From Candidatus Zambryskiibacteriota bacterium (lineage in GTDB: Bacteria; Patescibacteriota; Minisyncoccia; Phycocordibacterales; DATDWN01): a DNA stretch of 46,803 nt. The translations under genes and the position numbers were made by a program. Within the stretch, counting starts at the first letter, position 1. Each line of letters starts with the position of its first letter. The notes below the pieces were generated by a model, which was given only the letters and a program-made list of their open reading frames with translations, was not told where the DNA came from and ran no database searches. The DNA lies in contig JAHFOB010000007.1 of NCBI GenBank assembly GCA_023267045.1, forward strand, positions 1 through 46,803. The letters are read 5' to 3'. Positions 9,071 to 18,282 of this stretch are shown here, piece after piece.

Positions 9071-9664
9071 ATGTATCGCTACGAAATAGCAAAAAATGAA
9101 GACGAAAAGCGAGCGGTATTGCCACTTATAAAAAAACTCTACGTTGAACAGGGGTATATCTCGAAAGATAGTGAGAATAATTCGTTTACTACATTTTTGC
9201 TTTCGCCATTTACCCAAGTCTTTATGGGATACGCAAATGATGTTTTATTTGCCACAATATCCTTGGTACCAGATTCAGATCTGGGCTTGCCTATGGATGA
9301 TTTGTTCAAAGATGAGCTAAAACCCTTTAAACAAAAGAAAATAGCAGAAGTAACTCAATATGCTGTTGATCATGAAACTTTAAAAGAACAAGACAAAAGT
9401 TTAACTCAAATTGGCCAGTTTATGTCTTCAGTACCACTTTTGAAAATAGTCTTGAAAACTGCCAAAGAAAAAAAGATTGATTATCTCTGTATTGCTATAA
9501 ATCCAAAACACGATCCTTTTTATAAAAGTATTGGATTTGTTTCAATTGGGGAGTTAAAATATTATCCAAAAGTAAATAATGCCCCTGCTCTGCCAAGAAT
9601 TTTGGACATCACAACCTTAGAAAATAATGAAAAATTGCCAGGATTTCTAAAAAATTTAGACTAG
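9071..9664 (+). CDS. Second FeeM-like N-acyltransferase
   Basis: LFATISLVPDSDLGLPMDDLFKDELKPFKQKKIAEVTQYAVDHE...DYLCIAINPKHDPFYKSIGFVSIGELKYY, paralogous to 8017-8718. Confidence 0.7.
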   Translation: MYRYEIAKNEDEKRAVLPLIKKLYVEQGYISKDSENNSFTTFLLSPFTQVFMGYANDVLFATISLVPDSDLGLPMDDLFKDELKPFKQKKIAEVTQYAVDHETLKEQDKSLTQIGQFMSSVPLLKIVLKTAKEKKIDYLCIAINPKHDPFYKSIGFVSIGELKYYPKVNNAPALPRILDITTLENNEKLPGFLKNLD

Positions 9665-10351
9665 ATTTTTGAAAACGTGTTTTATTGTATCAAACCACAG
9701 AGCATATCCTAGGTCGTTTGGGTGAGCCTTATCTATCGAAAAATATTTTTTCTTGTCTAGCAAAAGTCTACTGAAATCTTGAGAGGTTATGACACAGAAA
9801 TGCAACTTACCTATCTTAGTAAACAATTCTTCTACTTTTTTTGCTCTCCAATTAAGAATACCTGTAAGTGGAAAATGGTACATCGGCAATAAACCGGTAT
9901 TGTGTGGCGGAACTAAAATTATTCGCTTTGCATGATTTTTCAAAAGAGAAAGTAAATCTTCAAGTGTTTTTTCTAAACTATCTATATTAGTCATTTTTAT
10001 CACATCCATCCCACCAAGAATAGCAATAGCCATATCATAATTTTTCAAATCTTTACTCTTTAGATATTCCAGAACTTGTATAGTATTTAAGCCATTTTTA
10101 CAATAGTTAGTGATAAGAGCAGTAGGTAAATTTTGTCCTAATAATCCAAAAAATGAACTATCTGGAGATGTTGATCCAACACCAACTCCTATACTGTCTC
10201 CTACACATAAAATACGAATCGTGGGATTTTGTGGATGTTGATTAAAAGCTGTAGTTTTTTTGCCTACAAACTTTGCTATCAGTCCAAAATATACAATCCT
10301 ACCGACATAAATTGCAAGGAAAATGACAAGAAAACTAACTAATAGGGTCAT
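9656..10351 (-). CDS. SGNH/GDSL-type hydrolase (membrane-anchored)
   Basis: RILCVGDSIGVGVGSTSPDSSFFGLL ... KAHPNDLGYALW; N-terminal TM. Confidence 0.75.
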   Translation of the reverse strand: MTLLVSFLVIFLAIYVGRIVYFGLIAKFVGKKTTAFNQHPQNPTIRILCVGDSIGVGVGSTSPDSSFFGLLGQNLPTALITNYCKNGLNTIQVLEYLKSKDLKNYDMAIAILGGMDVIKMTNIDSLEKTLEDLLSLLKNHAKRIILVPPHNTGLLPMYHFPLTGILNWRAKKVEELFTKIGKLHFCVITSQDFSRLLLDKKKYFSIDKAHPNDLGYALWFDTIKHVFKNLV

Positions 10352-10416
10352 GTTGTGTTTAATACTACTCTCAATTTTAGTTTGTCACAACCAAACAAAT
10401 TTACTATAATCAGTCG

Positions 10417-10971
10417 ATGGAATTGACTGTCTATGGCATTTTTATAGCTTCGTTCTTTCTTGGAGAAAACGTTACAATACCTGCATTTGTTCTAGCTAAT
10501 CAAGGTTACGTAAGCATCTGGGTCGTATTGGTTGCGACATACTTAGCGTCACTGTGTGCTGACATTTTTTGGTATGGAATCTGTTACTTTTTCTTCAAGA
10601 AATTTGATTTGGAAAAATGGTATAACAAAACTCATATTTCTAATCAGAGAATTTATAAATTCATCCTTGAAAAGCATACTTTTGTATCAATAACTTTTAT
10701 AAAATTTCTCGTCGGCTTACGACTCATACTTACGCTAGCTTTAATTTTGATAAAAAAGTTTTCTTTCAAAAAGTTTGTACTTTTTAGTGCATTAAGCAAC
10801 ATCGTTTTAATTGCAGGATTATCTATATTGGGATTACTGATAAGTCATGGATTGAATCTACTTCCAATTTATCGAGGAGTCTCTAGTATAGTCACTATTG
10901 TTATTATATCTTTACTTATAGTAAATATTCTGCCACTATTTTTGAAATCATATCTATCTAAAAATAACTAG
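10417..10971 (+). CDS. DedA/VTT-like small integral membrane protein
   Basis: LASLCADIFWYGICYFFFKKF..., FIKFLVGLRLILTLALIL; multiple TM helices. Confidence 0.6.
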   Translation: MELTVYGIFIASFFLGENVTIPAFVLANQGYVSIWVVLVATYLASLCADIFWYGICYFFFKKFDLEKWYNKTHISNQRIYKFILEKHTFVSITFIKFLVGLRLILTLALILIKKFSFKKFVLFSALSNIVLIAGLSILGLLISHGLNLLPIYRGVSSIVTIVIISLLIVNILPLFLKSYLSKNN

Positions 10972-10976
10972 CCGAC

Positions 10977-11600
10977 ATGGAAAGTGAAATGCCTTACGAG
11001 TTTAGACCAGCAATCAATAAACGTTTTATACGTTTTTTCTATGATCTGTGGTGTTCGTTAGGAAATTTAGGTAAACATTTCAAATTACACGTTATACAAT
11101 CGGCAGGAATTAGAGATGGCGACACTATCCTAGATATAGGATGTGGTACTGGAGTTTTATTGAGAGAAGTTTCAAAAAAATACAAAAATCTAGAGCTCGT
11201 GGGCGTTGACCCAGATAAGGAAGTCTTAGATATTGCAAGAATACGTTTGGAGAAATCAGGTGTCAAAGCAACGTTATATTCAGAATATGCTGAAAATTTG
11301 TCACTTGTTTCTAATTCAGTTGATGTTGTTATTTCTACTCTGTGTTTCCATCACATGCCAAACGACATAAAACAACAAGCATCAAGAGAAATATACAGAG
11401 TTTTAAAACCGTCAGGCACTGTTGTTGTAGCTGACTTTGGTCCAGGCAGAAAATCCCCATATTGGTTTGAGAAGAAAGAGTATATGGAAGGAAATCAAAA
11501 GGGTCTAATTCCTATATTTTTAAAAGAAGCTGGATTTCGTAACGTGAATGAAGTTGGAAAACATTTTCCTGGTGTAAGTATTATAAAAGGACAGAAATAG
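10977..11600 (+). CDS. Class I SAM-dependent methyltransferase
   Basis: ILDIGCGTGVLLREVSKKYKNLELVGVDPD, VDVVISTLCFHHMPNDIKQQASREIYRVLKPSGTVVVADFG. Confidence 0.88.
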   Translation: MESEMPYEFRPAINKRFIRFFYDLWCSLGNLGKHFKLHVIQSAGIRDGDTILDIGCGTGVLLREVSKKYKNLELVGVDPDKEVLDIARIRLEKSGVKATLYSEYAENLSLVSNSVDVVISTLCFHHMPNDIKQQASREIYRVLKPSGTVVVADFGPGRKSPYWFEKKEYMEGNQKGLIPIFLKEAGFRNVNEVGKHFPGVSIIKGQK

Positions 11601-11618
11601 AGCCAATTCTAGTATGTT

Positions 11619-12194
11619 ATGATATCCTGTAATACTATGACTGAAAATCTTAAGACAAATTTGCCGAGTGTTGCGTACATTGGATTAAAAGATATTCCTC
11701 TAGTGACCCACCAGTCACGTATTAGATGTGGTTATTATACTGCAGAGTGGATAGCTAGAGCCATAGGACTCCATCCTAAACCAGCCAATGAAATAATCAG
11801 AGGGCCTTTGTGGTTTGACATTTTTCGCCCTGTTCTACCAAGAGATATGATGGCCATATTTAAATTTCGAGGGATGGATAGTGTTCAGGTAGATTTGAGC
11901 AAATTTTCTGTTTCTGAAAGAGCTAACTGGATTAAAAACGAAGTGACAATAAAGAGAAAACCACCGTCTATTTTGATAAGAAAAAAACCGCTACACTGGA
12001 TAGCCATAGGTGGGTATGACGATGAGAAAAAAATTTTCTATATATATGATTCATCTTTTGGACTAAATTCGACAAATCCAAATCTACCTATAGGAAATTC
12101 AACTATAAAATACGAGGATCTAGATAAGTTATGGACTGGCGGCTGGTTTCTGAACTATAGAGCAATAGTTATTAACACAGACAATCTAAACTAA
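11619..12194 (+). CDS. C39-like / papain-like cysteine peptidase family protein
   Basis: Cys in RIRCGYYTAEWIARAIG, His in KPLHWIAIGGYDD, Asp in FYIYDSSFGLNST. Confidence 0.6.
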   Translation: MISCNTMTENLKTNLPSVAYIGLKDIPLVTHQSRIRCGYYTAEWIARAIGLHPKPANEIIRGPLWFDIFRPVLPRDMMAIFKFRGMDSVQVDLSKFSVSERANWIKNEVTIKRKPPSILIRKKPLHWIAIGGYDDEKKIFYIYDSSFGLNSTNPNLPIGNSTIKYEDLDKLWTGGWFLNYRAIVINTDNLN

Positions 12195-12358
12195 TTTTAC
12201 AAAATCTAAGTAATCCACAGGTATCTAGTAAATCTTATTGAAATATCCTGGGTGTGTTGTATAATTCTATTAATACTTTATAAATAATTTAAGCTCTTTG
12301 ATTTTTGGTTGTTCTTTGAGCATACGTTATTTAATCCCGTTTATTATTAAAATAATAT

Positions 12359-12940
12359 TTGTTCATGAAGAACCTTCACAAAAATAAGCATTTTGAATCG
12401 CTCGTAGCTTGGGTAGCATTTATTGTCATTATTACTCTTGGTCTCATGTGGGTAGCCTCCAAAGAAAATGATTCGATAATAGCAAACCAGTATCTCTCCT
12501 CTCAAAAAACAACAAAAGTATCTACTAAAAAAGTTGATTCTTCTGTTAACGGCATAATAGCTGGAATAGCTAACGCCTCAATATTTGAATCATATTTGAA
12601 TAAGACAGGTGTAAACAATGAAATCAGTGGAACTGGACCTTATACAGTTTTCGTTCCAATCGACTCTTCTTTTGGACATCTAAAAGCAGGGACTGTTTCT
12701 GGCTTGAGTGCAACTGAACAAAAAAGACTAGTGGAGTATCACGTTGTTCCTAATAGAGTGGTAGATGGAAGTGTGGCTTTTGGAACCATAACTTCACTTT
12801 CTAGAGATATCCTAAATCTAGACGCAAAAAATCCGACAAAGACTCTCATGGTAAATAGTTCTAAAGTGGTTGGATCATACAAGGCTACAAACGGTATAGT
12901 TTATCTAATAAGCGAAGTTCTACTCCCCCCATTAAAATAG
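12359..12940 (+). CDS. Fasciclin-domain membrane-anchored protein
   Basis: SIFESYLNKTGVNNEISGTGPYTVFVPIDSSFGHLKAGTVSGLSATEQKRLVEYHVVPNRVVDGS...GIVYLISEVLLPP. Confidence 0.85.
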   Translation: MFMKNLHKNKHFESLVAWVAFIVIITLGLMWVASKENDSIIANQYLSSQKTTKVSTKKVDSSVNGIIAGIANASIFESYLNKTGVNNEISGTGPYTVFVPIDSSFGHLKAGTVSGLSATEQKRLVEYHVVPNRVVDGSVAFGTITSLSRDILNLDAKNPTKTLMVNSSKVVGSYKATNGIVYLISEVLLPPLK

Positions 12941-12960
12941 CTCTGTTTGATATACGGAAC

Positions 12961-12987
12961 AAAAATCCCCAGACAATGGGGATTTTT
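12961..12987 (+). terminator. Intrinsic terminator
   Basis: AAAAATCCCC-agacaat-GGGGATTTTT. Confidence 0.85.
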
Positions 12988-13001
12988 GTTATTATTGATA
13001 G

Positions 13002-13322
13002 ATGAACAAATTTCTTGAGACTACACATCTTTCGGAAATACTGGAGAAGTCAGAGAAAAATCCCGTGATTATTTTCAAATATTCCAGAGAATGCAACAGT
13101 AGCACTAGACTTTCTCTCGAGTTGGAAAAAATTATGGACCAAAAAAAATTAACACTGCCTATTTATAGAGTAACAGTCCAGACTCAAAGAGTTCTCTCCA
13201 ACAGAATAGAAGAGTGGTTTCAAATAAAACACGAATCCCCTCAAATAATCGTAGTTAAAAATGGAAGAGTCTTATACACTGCTCACCATAGTGGAATAAA
13301 ACTAGAGGATTTTGCAAAGTAA
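13002..13322 (+). CDS. YtxJ/bacillithiol-system-like thioredoxin-fold protein (DUF2847-like)
   Basis: PVIIFKYSRECNSSTRLSLELEKI...YRVTVQTQRVLSNRIEEWFQIKHESPQIIVVKNGRVLYTAHHSGI. Confidence 0.75.
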   Translation: MNKFLETTHLSEILEKSEKNPVIIFKYSRECNSSTRLSLELEKIMDQKKLTLPIYRVTVQTQRVLSNRIEEWFQIKHESPQIIVVKNGRVLYTAHHSGIKLEDFAK

Positions 13323-13323
13323 A

Positions 13324-13341
13324 AAAGCCCCGATGGGCTTT
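13324..13341 (+). terminator. Intrinsic terminator
   Basis: AAAGCCC-cgat-GGGCTTT. Confidence 0.65.
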
Positions 13342-13366
13342 CTTACAAAGACAAACTAAAATAAAA

Positions 13367-13579
13367 CTACATTGACATCCCTGCTTTTGCCTCACAGTTT
13401 TTGCATCGGCTCTTGTGTGTCAAAGCTTCATAGATAGCAGAAAGTCCTACTAGAACGTAAACGATCATAGCTATCGATGAACCCAACTTATCAACTAGGT
13501 TAATCCCAAAAGCTACAAGTCCCCAGTTTAGACCACCGATTATGAGTAGAATAAAACTGATTGTGTGTAATGATTTCAT
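13367..13579 (-). CDS. DUF378-like small membrane protein
   Basis: MKSLHTISFILLIIGGLNWGLVAFGINLVDKL...YVLVGLSAIYEA. Confidence 0.8.
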   Translation of the reverse strand: MKSLHTISFILLIIGGLNWGLVAFGINLVDKLGSSIAMIVYVLVGLSAIYEALTHKSRCKNCEAKAGMSM

Positions 13580-13680
13580 AAATGAACTTATTTTCTATTA
13601 AAGACTAATAATTCTCACGACCATTATTATACAATATATAAAAAGATATTAAAACCCTATCTGTGTATATTTTGGTGTAG

Positions 13681-14244
13681 CTAAAATGCTCTTGGTGGGC
13701 CCTTTATCCATTTATCGCCTATTTCGTTGTGTTGACTGAATATAACCCTTCGAACTTTCTCTGGATTACCGACTGAAGTCATATAAAAGTCTACATTATC
13801 CTCACCCGCCGTCTGAACTTTTATATCACCGAAGTTCAGAAGTGTTGGTAGAAATCCACGGACATCTATTGTTACATCCTGTATTTTGTCAAAACGTAGG
13901 TTGGAAATACCTCTGTCAAAAATATTTCTCTGTTCAACAGCGATAATGCGTTTTCCAGTAACATACCAGACATCCAGATAATACTTCGTCCAATTTACAA
14001 AAAATGAAAGCCATAATGCCAACAACCATATGCAATAGAAAAACAAAAACAGAGCAGGAACATTGCCAGGTAGATTTATTTCGAGCATGCCCGGTACAAA
14101 CATTTTAAAAAGAGTAAATATAATAAAAGGCAGAAAAGCCGAAAATAAAAGAGCAACGGCACTGCTAGCGAAAACTATCCAGTGTTTGCGAACCTCTATT
14201 ATTACTTGCTCGTCTGGATCAAGATTTAAAATATCGTATGACAT
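13681..14244 (-). CDS. PH (YdbS-like) domain membrane protein
   Basis: WYVTGKRIIAVEQRNIFDRGISNLRFDKIQDVTIDVRGFLPTLLNFGDIKVQTAGE. Confidence 0.8.
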   Translation of the reverse strand: MSYDILNLDPDEQVIIEVRKHWIVFASSAVALLFSAFLPFIIFTLFKMFVPGMLEINLPGNVPALFLFFYCIWLLALWLSFFVNWTKYYLDVWYVTGKRIIAVEQRNIFDRGISNLRFDKIQDVTIDVRGFLPTLLNFGDIKVQTAGEDNVDFYMTSVGNPEKVRRVIFSQHNEIGDKWIKGPPRAF

Positions 14245-14247
14245 GGT

Positions 14248-14496
14248 TTAAAAATAACTTATGGCTAAAAATGACACACAAAATAAAAAAATGGAAACCA
14301 AAATAAAAAGTGTTTTGCCTACTAAAATACCGTGATTTTTCATGCCATAGGCGGACCAGTGATATATTAAAACTGACGAAACGATAATATAAAAAATAAA
14401 AAAAACCAGAAGAATAAGCAAAAGAACTGGAGTATTTATGAACAAAGATAGAGAAACGTTATGGAAACCTGGTACTTCAATAGGTGGTAAATCCAT
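14248..14496 (-). CDS. Hypothetical two-TM protein
   Basis: 82 aa hydrophobic ORF directly upstream of the PH-domain gene. Confidence 0.55.
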   Translation of the reverse strand: MDLPPIEVPGFHNVSLSLFINTPVLLLILLVFFIFYIIVSSVLIYHWSAYGMKNHGILVGKTLFILVSIFLFCVSFLAISYF

Positions 14497-14517
14497 GGCT
14501 AAATTATAACAAAAAAT

Positions 14518-15114
14518 CTACTGCTTAGTAAAGAATTTTTTGGCATACTTGTTTATCACTACATACAAAAGAACGATAAATACAACCAAGCTAATAGTAA
14601 TGAAGGCAATATGGTCAAAAAGACCATCGATTTTTACATACGAACTGCCTGCATAGTAACCAATAAACAAAAGTATTATAACTTTTGGAACAGTGCCTAT
14701 AAAACTATAAAAAAGAAATTGTGGGAAGCTAACTCTAGCTATTCCGGCTGAAATTTGAACTGCTCCCCCTATACCATGTGATACTTTGGCAAGGAGAAAA
14801 GTTTTGGCTTTGTGATTTCTAAAATGTTCTTCTAAAAATTCTTCACTTTTTTCGTCGTAACCAACAAAACTTGCGTATTTTTTTATCCAAATCCATTTTC
14901 GCCAAAATTTGCCGATAGTGTAATAAAGACAATCCCCAATGACATCTGCAACGGTCAAAACTACAAAAGCAGTCGGACCATTTAAATACTTTAAACTAAC
15001 TAAAAAACCAGAAATGATTATTATGATCGGGCCTTCCACTATAGCTATCGGAAAAATTAAAAAATATCTATAATGTTCTAAAATAGCCAAAGTTTCCGAT
15101 GGAGAAATGAACAT
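14518..15114 (-). CDS. DedA family membrane protein
   Basis: HYRYFLIFPIAIVEGPIIIIISGFLVSL...VADVIGDCLYYTIGKFW...FLLAKVSHGIGGAVQISAGIARVSFPQFLFYSFIGTVPK. Confidence 0.8.
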   Translation of the reverse strand: MFISPSETLAILEHYRYFLIFPIAIVEGPIIIIISGFLVSLKYLNGPTAFVVLTVADVIGDCLYYTIGKFWRKWIWIKKYASFVGYDEKSEEFLEEHFRNHKAKTFLLAKVSHGIGGAVQISAGIARVSFPQFLFYSFIGTVPKVIILLFIGYYAGSSYVKIDGLFDHIAFITISLVVFIVLLYVVINKYAKKFFTKQ

Positions 15115-15263
15115 CTTAATATATTCCCAATTTTTTAGACTTTTAGCAAGGAATAAATTCGCTGTTTTTGTTGAGCGTTTGACATAACAGAGAAAAATTT
15201 GTAATATTTAGATAAGTTTGCTCTTTGGTATTTTGACAAAAACTCCAGCAAAAGAGGTGTGAG

Positions 15264-15620
15264 ATGAAAAAGACTCTAGTTTTGATCCTCGTCGTGGTTT
15301 GCTGGGGTTGCATACAAAGAACTCCAACAGCACCAGAAACCGTGAACCTTATAATTGGCAAGCCAGAAGTAACACTCTTGTGCAACGGGCAGAAGGACTC
15401 TTGCCCAGTTAGCTACAGAGGTGTGGCAAATGTTACTTGGTCTGCCACCAATGCCACTATTTGCCCCAAAACCCCCGCTAGCGGAAACTGGGACACTCAT
15501 GGTTACATACCTGTTGGAAACCTGACCTCTAATCGTATTTACTATTTGGTCTGTAAAAACGACCTTGGGGATGTCGCTTCCGCAGATGTCACCATCCTTG
15601 TTGGTTCACCGACAAAATGA
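15264..15620 (+). CDS. Putative lipoprotein
   Basis: Signal peptide with lipobox VCWGC; 118 aa; SD GAGGTGTGAG upstream. Confidence 0.65.
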   Translation: MKKTLVLILVVVCWGCIQRTPTAPETVNLIIGKPEVTLLCNGQKDSCPVSYRGVANVTWSATNATICPKTPASGNWDTHGYIPVGNLTSNRIYYLVCKNDLGDVASADVTILVGSPTK

Positions 15621-15645
15621 TCTGGAAAAATCATCAAACCGCCAT

Positions 15646-15677
15646 ACGGCTAGTCCCCTTAACTGGGAATTAGCCGT
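15646..15677 (+). terminator. Intrinsic terminator
   Basis: ACGGCTA..TCCC..GGGA..TAGCCGT followed by TTTG TTT. Confidence 0.7.
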
Positions 15678-15721
15678 TTTGTTTGACTAAAATAGTCTTT
15701 TTATGCTTTAATTAAGGCTAT

Positions 15722-15740
15722 TCCGCCAAGGCGGATTTTT
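15722..15740 (+). terminator. Palindrome plus T-tract, terminator-like
   Basis: TCCGCCAAGGCGGA then TTTTT. Confidence 0.5.
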
Positions 15741-15780
15741 GAATGCTTTGAAAACAAGCTAAATATGAAAGTAATTAAAA

Positions 15781-15903
15781 AAACTTTCATAATTTGGATG
15801 AAGTTCAAGGCGGAAAGATAAATGGACGAGGAGCCGTATTTGAAATACGGTGATGAGAACATTTGGCTTTCCAACGCAGAAATTCGCCAAATTTGGAAGT
15901 TTA
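15781..15903 (+). ncRNA. Candidate structured element, copy A (typA leader)
   Basis: Terminal stem AAACTTTCATAATTTGG / CCAAATTTGGAAGTTT; inner stems GGAAAG/CTTTCC, AAATG/CATTT, CCGTATT/AATACGG; core GACGAGGAGCC..GGTGATGAG. Confidence 0.5.
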
Positions 15904-15908
15904 ATATT

Positions 15909-17753
15909 ATGGAAATTCGCAATATAGCAATAATAGCCCACGTCGACCACGGTAAAACAACCCTGACAGACGCCCTAATGAAGCAGACGGGCATGACAAC
16001 CGAAGAAGGCGCTACTATGGACTCAAACGCCCTTGAACAGGAGCGCGGTATTACTATATACGCCAAAAATACTTCCGTTTATTACCCATCCAAGGAATCT
16101 GGCCGAGAAGTGACAAAAATAAATATCGTTGATACTCCCGGCCACTCTGATTTCGGCTCCGAGGTAGAACGCGTTCTACGATCGATTGACACTGTCCTCC
16201 TTTTGGTTGACGCACAGGAAGGTCCGATGCCTCAAACACGTTTTGTTTTGAAAAAATCTCTTGAATTAGGATTGAAACCAATTGTTATTATAAACAAAAT
16301 AGACAAACCGGCTGCTCGACCAGACGAAGTTCACGAAATGGTTTTGGAACTTTTTCTCGAACTCGGAGCAAATGATAGTCAGCTCGATTTCACAACAGTT
16401 TTCGCTATCGGCCGAGAAGGAGTAGCAAAAATGAAATTGACAGATGAATCAAAAGATCTCACTCCCCTTCTTGAAACTATTTTGAAAGAAGTACCTCCAG
16501 CAAGTGGAGACAAAAACTTGCCAGCTCGACTCCAATCTTTTAACCTGGCCTACGACAACTTTCTTGGACGCCTAGCTGTTTGTCGAGTGTACGAAGGTAC
16601 AATAAAAAATGGCGACATTGTGTTTGTAAAAAGTCATGCCGTAAGTCCTGACCAAAGGGAAGGAGCAATAAAAACAGTTACAGGAAAACTGACAAAAATG
16701 TTCTCTTTTGAAGGAGTAAAGCGAGTGGAAACACAGGAGGCAACCGCTGGGGATATTGTTATGATCGCTGGACTTCCAACTGTCTACATCGGTGACACGA
16801 TTTGCAAAGACGAAAATGCTGTGCTTTTGCCGTCGATAAACATTGACGAGCCGACAATTTCACTAAACTTTTTAGTTAACGACTCGCCGTTTGCAGGACG
16901 TGAAGGAAAATTTGTGACCGGAAGACAAATCCGTGAACGACTAGAGAAAGAGCTGGAAATAAACGTCGGATTGAAAGTTGATTGGAACCCCAGTAGTGGA
17001 GCAGAGCTCACTACGGGGCAAGCAAAAAATATTGAAGGCTACACAGTCTATGGCAGAGGAGAGTTACACATTGCAATCCTCTGTGAAAATATGCGACGCG
17101 AAGGATATGAATTACAAGTTTCTCAACCACAAGTTATTATAAAAGAAGTAAATGATGTCAAAATGGAACCGTTTGAGGAAACTATTGTTGATGTGCCTGA
17201 TGCAATGGCAAGTTCTGTTATTTCCAAACTGACAGAGCGCAAGGGCTTACTGATGAACGTAAAACAAGGTCACGGTACACAGAGACTGACATTTGAAATA
17301 CCAACTCGCGGACTGTTGGGTTACAGAGGTGCATTTATGGTAGACACAAAAGGTCAAGGAATCTTGTCGTCACGATTTGTAGAATTTAGAGAATACGTTG
17401 GCGAAATAAAAAGAACAAAATACGGATCAATGGTGTCAATGGAGAGGGGTAAAGCTCTGGCCTTTGCACTAGACAACTTACAACAGAGAGGAACTTTGTA
17501 TATTGACCCAGGAACTGAAGTTTACGAAGGTATGGTTATCGGCAATGTTTCAAAAGGCGATGACTTATCTGTAAATCCAACAAAAGGAAAACAACTGACA
17601 AACATGCGAGCATCTGGTTCAGACGATAGCGTTTACCTTGCCGCAACAGTAAAACTTGATATAGAAAAAGCTATGGAAATAATGTCTGGTGACGAATTCA
17701 TAGAAATAACTCCAAAATCAGTTCGCTTGCGAAAGAAGATTATAAAAAAATAA
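15909..17753 (+). CDS. typA: Ribosome-associated translational GTPase TypA/BipA
   Basis: [57 protein letters not shown]; start moved to ATG 15909. Confidence 0.95.
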   Translation: MEIRNIAIIAHVDHGKTTLTDALMKQTGMTTEEGATMDSNALEQERGITIYAKNTSVYYPSKESGREVTKINIVDTPGHSDFGSEVERVLRSIDTVLLLVDAQEGPMPQTRFVLKKSLELGLKPIVIINKIDKPAARPDEVHEMVLELFLELGANDSQLDFTTVFAIGREGVAKMKLTDESKDLTPLLETILKEVPPASGDKNLPARLQSFNLAYDNFLGRLAVCRVYEGTIKNGDIVFVKSHAVSPDQREGAIKTVTGKLTKMFSFEGVKRVETQEATAGDIVMIAGLPTVYIGDTICKDENAVLLPSINIDEPTISLNFLVNDSPFAGREGKFVTGRQIRERLEKELEINVGLKVDWNPSSGAELTTGQAKNIEGYTVYGRGELHIAILCENMRREGYELQVSQPQVIIKEVNDVKMEPFEETIVDVPDAMASSVISKLTERKGLLMNVKQGHGTQRLTFEIPTRGLLGYRGAFMVDTKGQGILSSRFVEFREYVGEIKRTKYGSMVSMERGKALAFALDNLQQRGTLYIDPGTEVYEGMVIGNVSKGDDLSVNPTKGKQLTNMRASGSDDSVYLAATVKLDIEKAMEIMSGDEFIEITPKSVRLRKKIIKK

Positions 17754-17770
17754 ACTTCTATAAAATAAAA

Positions 17771-17809
17771 GAAAGCCTTGGTGGTCGGGACCTGACCACC
17801 AAGGCTTTC
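17771..17809. terminator. Bidirectional intrinsic terminator between typA and minus-strand gene
   Basis: GAAAGCCTTGGTGGTC-gggacct-GACCACCAAGGCTTTC, 16 bp perfect. Confidence 0.9.
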
Positions 17810-17815
17810 AAACTT

Positions 17816-18133
17816 CTACGGGCTGGAAACGTCCTGTTCCCCTACGACCTGATAGGCACCTTCAGTTGGAGGAGGTCCGAAAACCAGGGTGATGAGATCG
17901 TCCACAAACTCTTTCAGACCGACTCCTTGGAGATTCAAAACCTCGAAAGTCCTTTCGACTTCCGCGCGTGATGGCTTCTTGCCAACACCTTCCCTGACGT
18001 GATGAATAGTCTCCAGAGAAACACCAGCCACTGTGGCATGATGTTCTCGATTGTTGATTCTCGCCCAAGTTCGATAGCGAAGAGCAATGAAAGAAAGCTG
18101 TTTCTTAGCTTCCCCTTCCGTCAACGTTACCAT
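17816..18133 (-). CDS. Small protein, possible HTH (XRE-like)
   Basis: Starts MVTLTEGEAKKQL after GGGGGGTGGG; VAGVSLETIHHVREGVGKKPSRAEVERTFEVLNL reads like an HTH. Confidence 0.5.
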   Translation of the reverse strand: MVTLTEGEAKKQLSFIALRYRTWARINNREHHATVAGVSLETIHHVREGVGKKPSRAEVERTFEVLNLQGVGLKEFVDDLITLVFGPPPTEGAYQVVGEQDVSSP

Positions 18134-18232
18134 TTTCACCCACCCCCCTTTGTTTCCAGCAAAAACAATTCCATATATAATAAAAACATTTTTAAAATTT
18201 TTTTGCAAATTTTTTTTCAGAAAAAAGAAAAC

Positions 18233-18261
18233 CTTGGTAGCGATGAGAAGTCGCTACCAAG
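18233..18261 (-). terminator. Intrinsic terminator
   Basis: CTTGGTAGCGA-..-TCGCTACCAAG, A/T-rich flanks on both sides. Confidence 0.85.
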
Positions 18262-18282
18262 ATTTTTTACTGCACGAAGAAC

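Noticed and set aside
15822-15908. N-terminal extension of typA (MDEEPYLKYGDENIWLSNAEIRQIWKFNI)
   Set aside because: The sequence is part of the structured copy A element; the conserved TypA N-terminus starts at [18 protein letters not shown].
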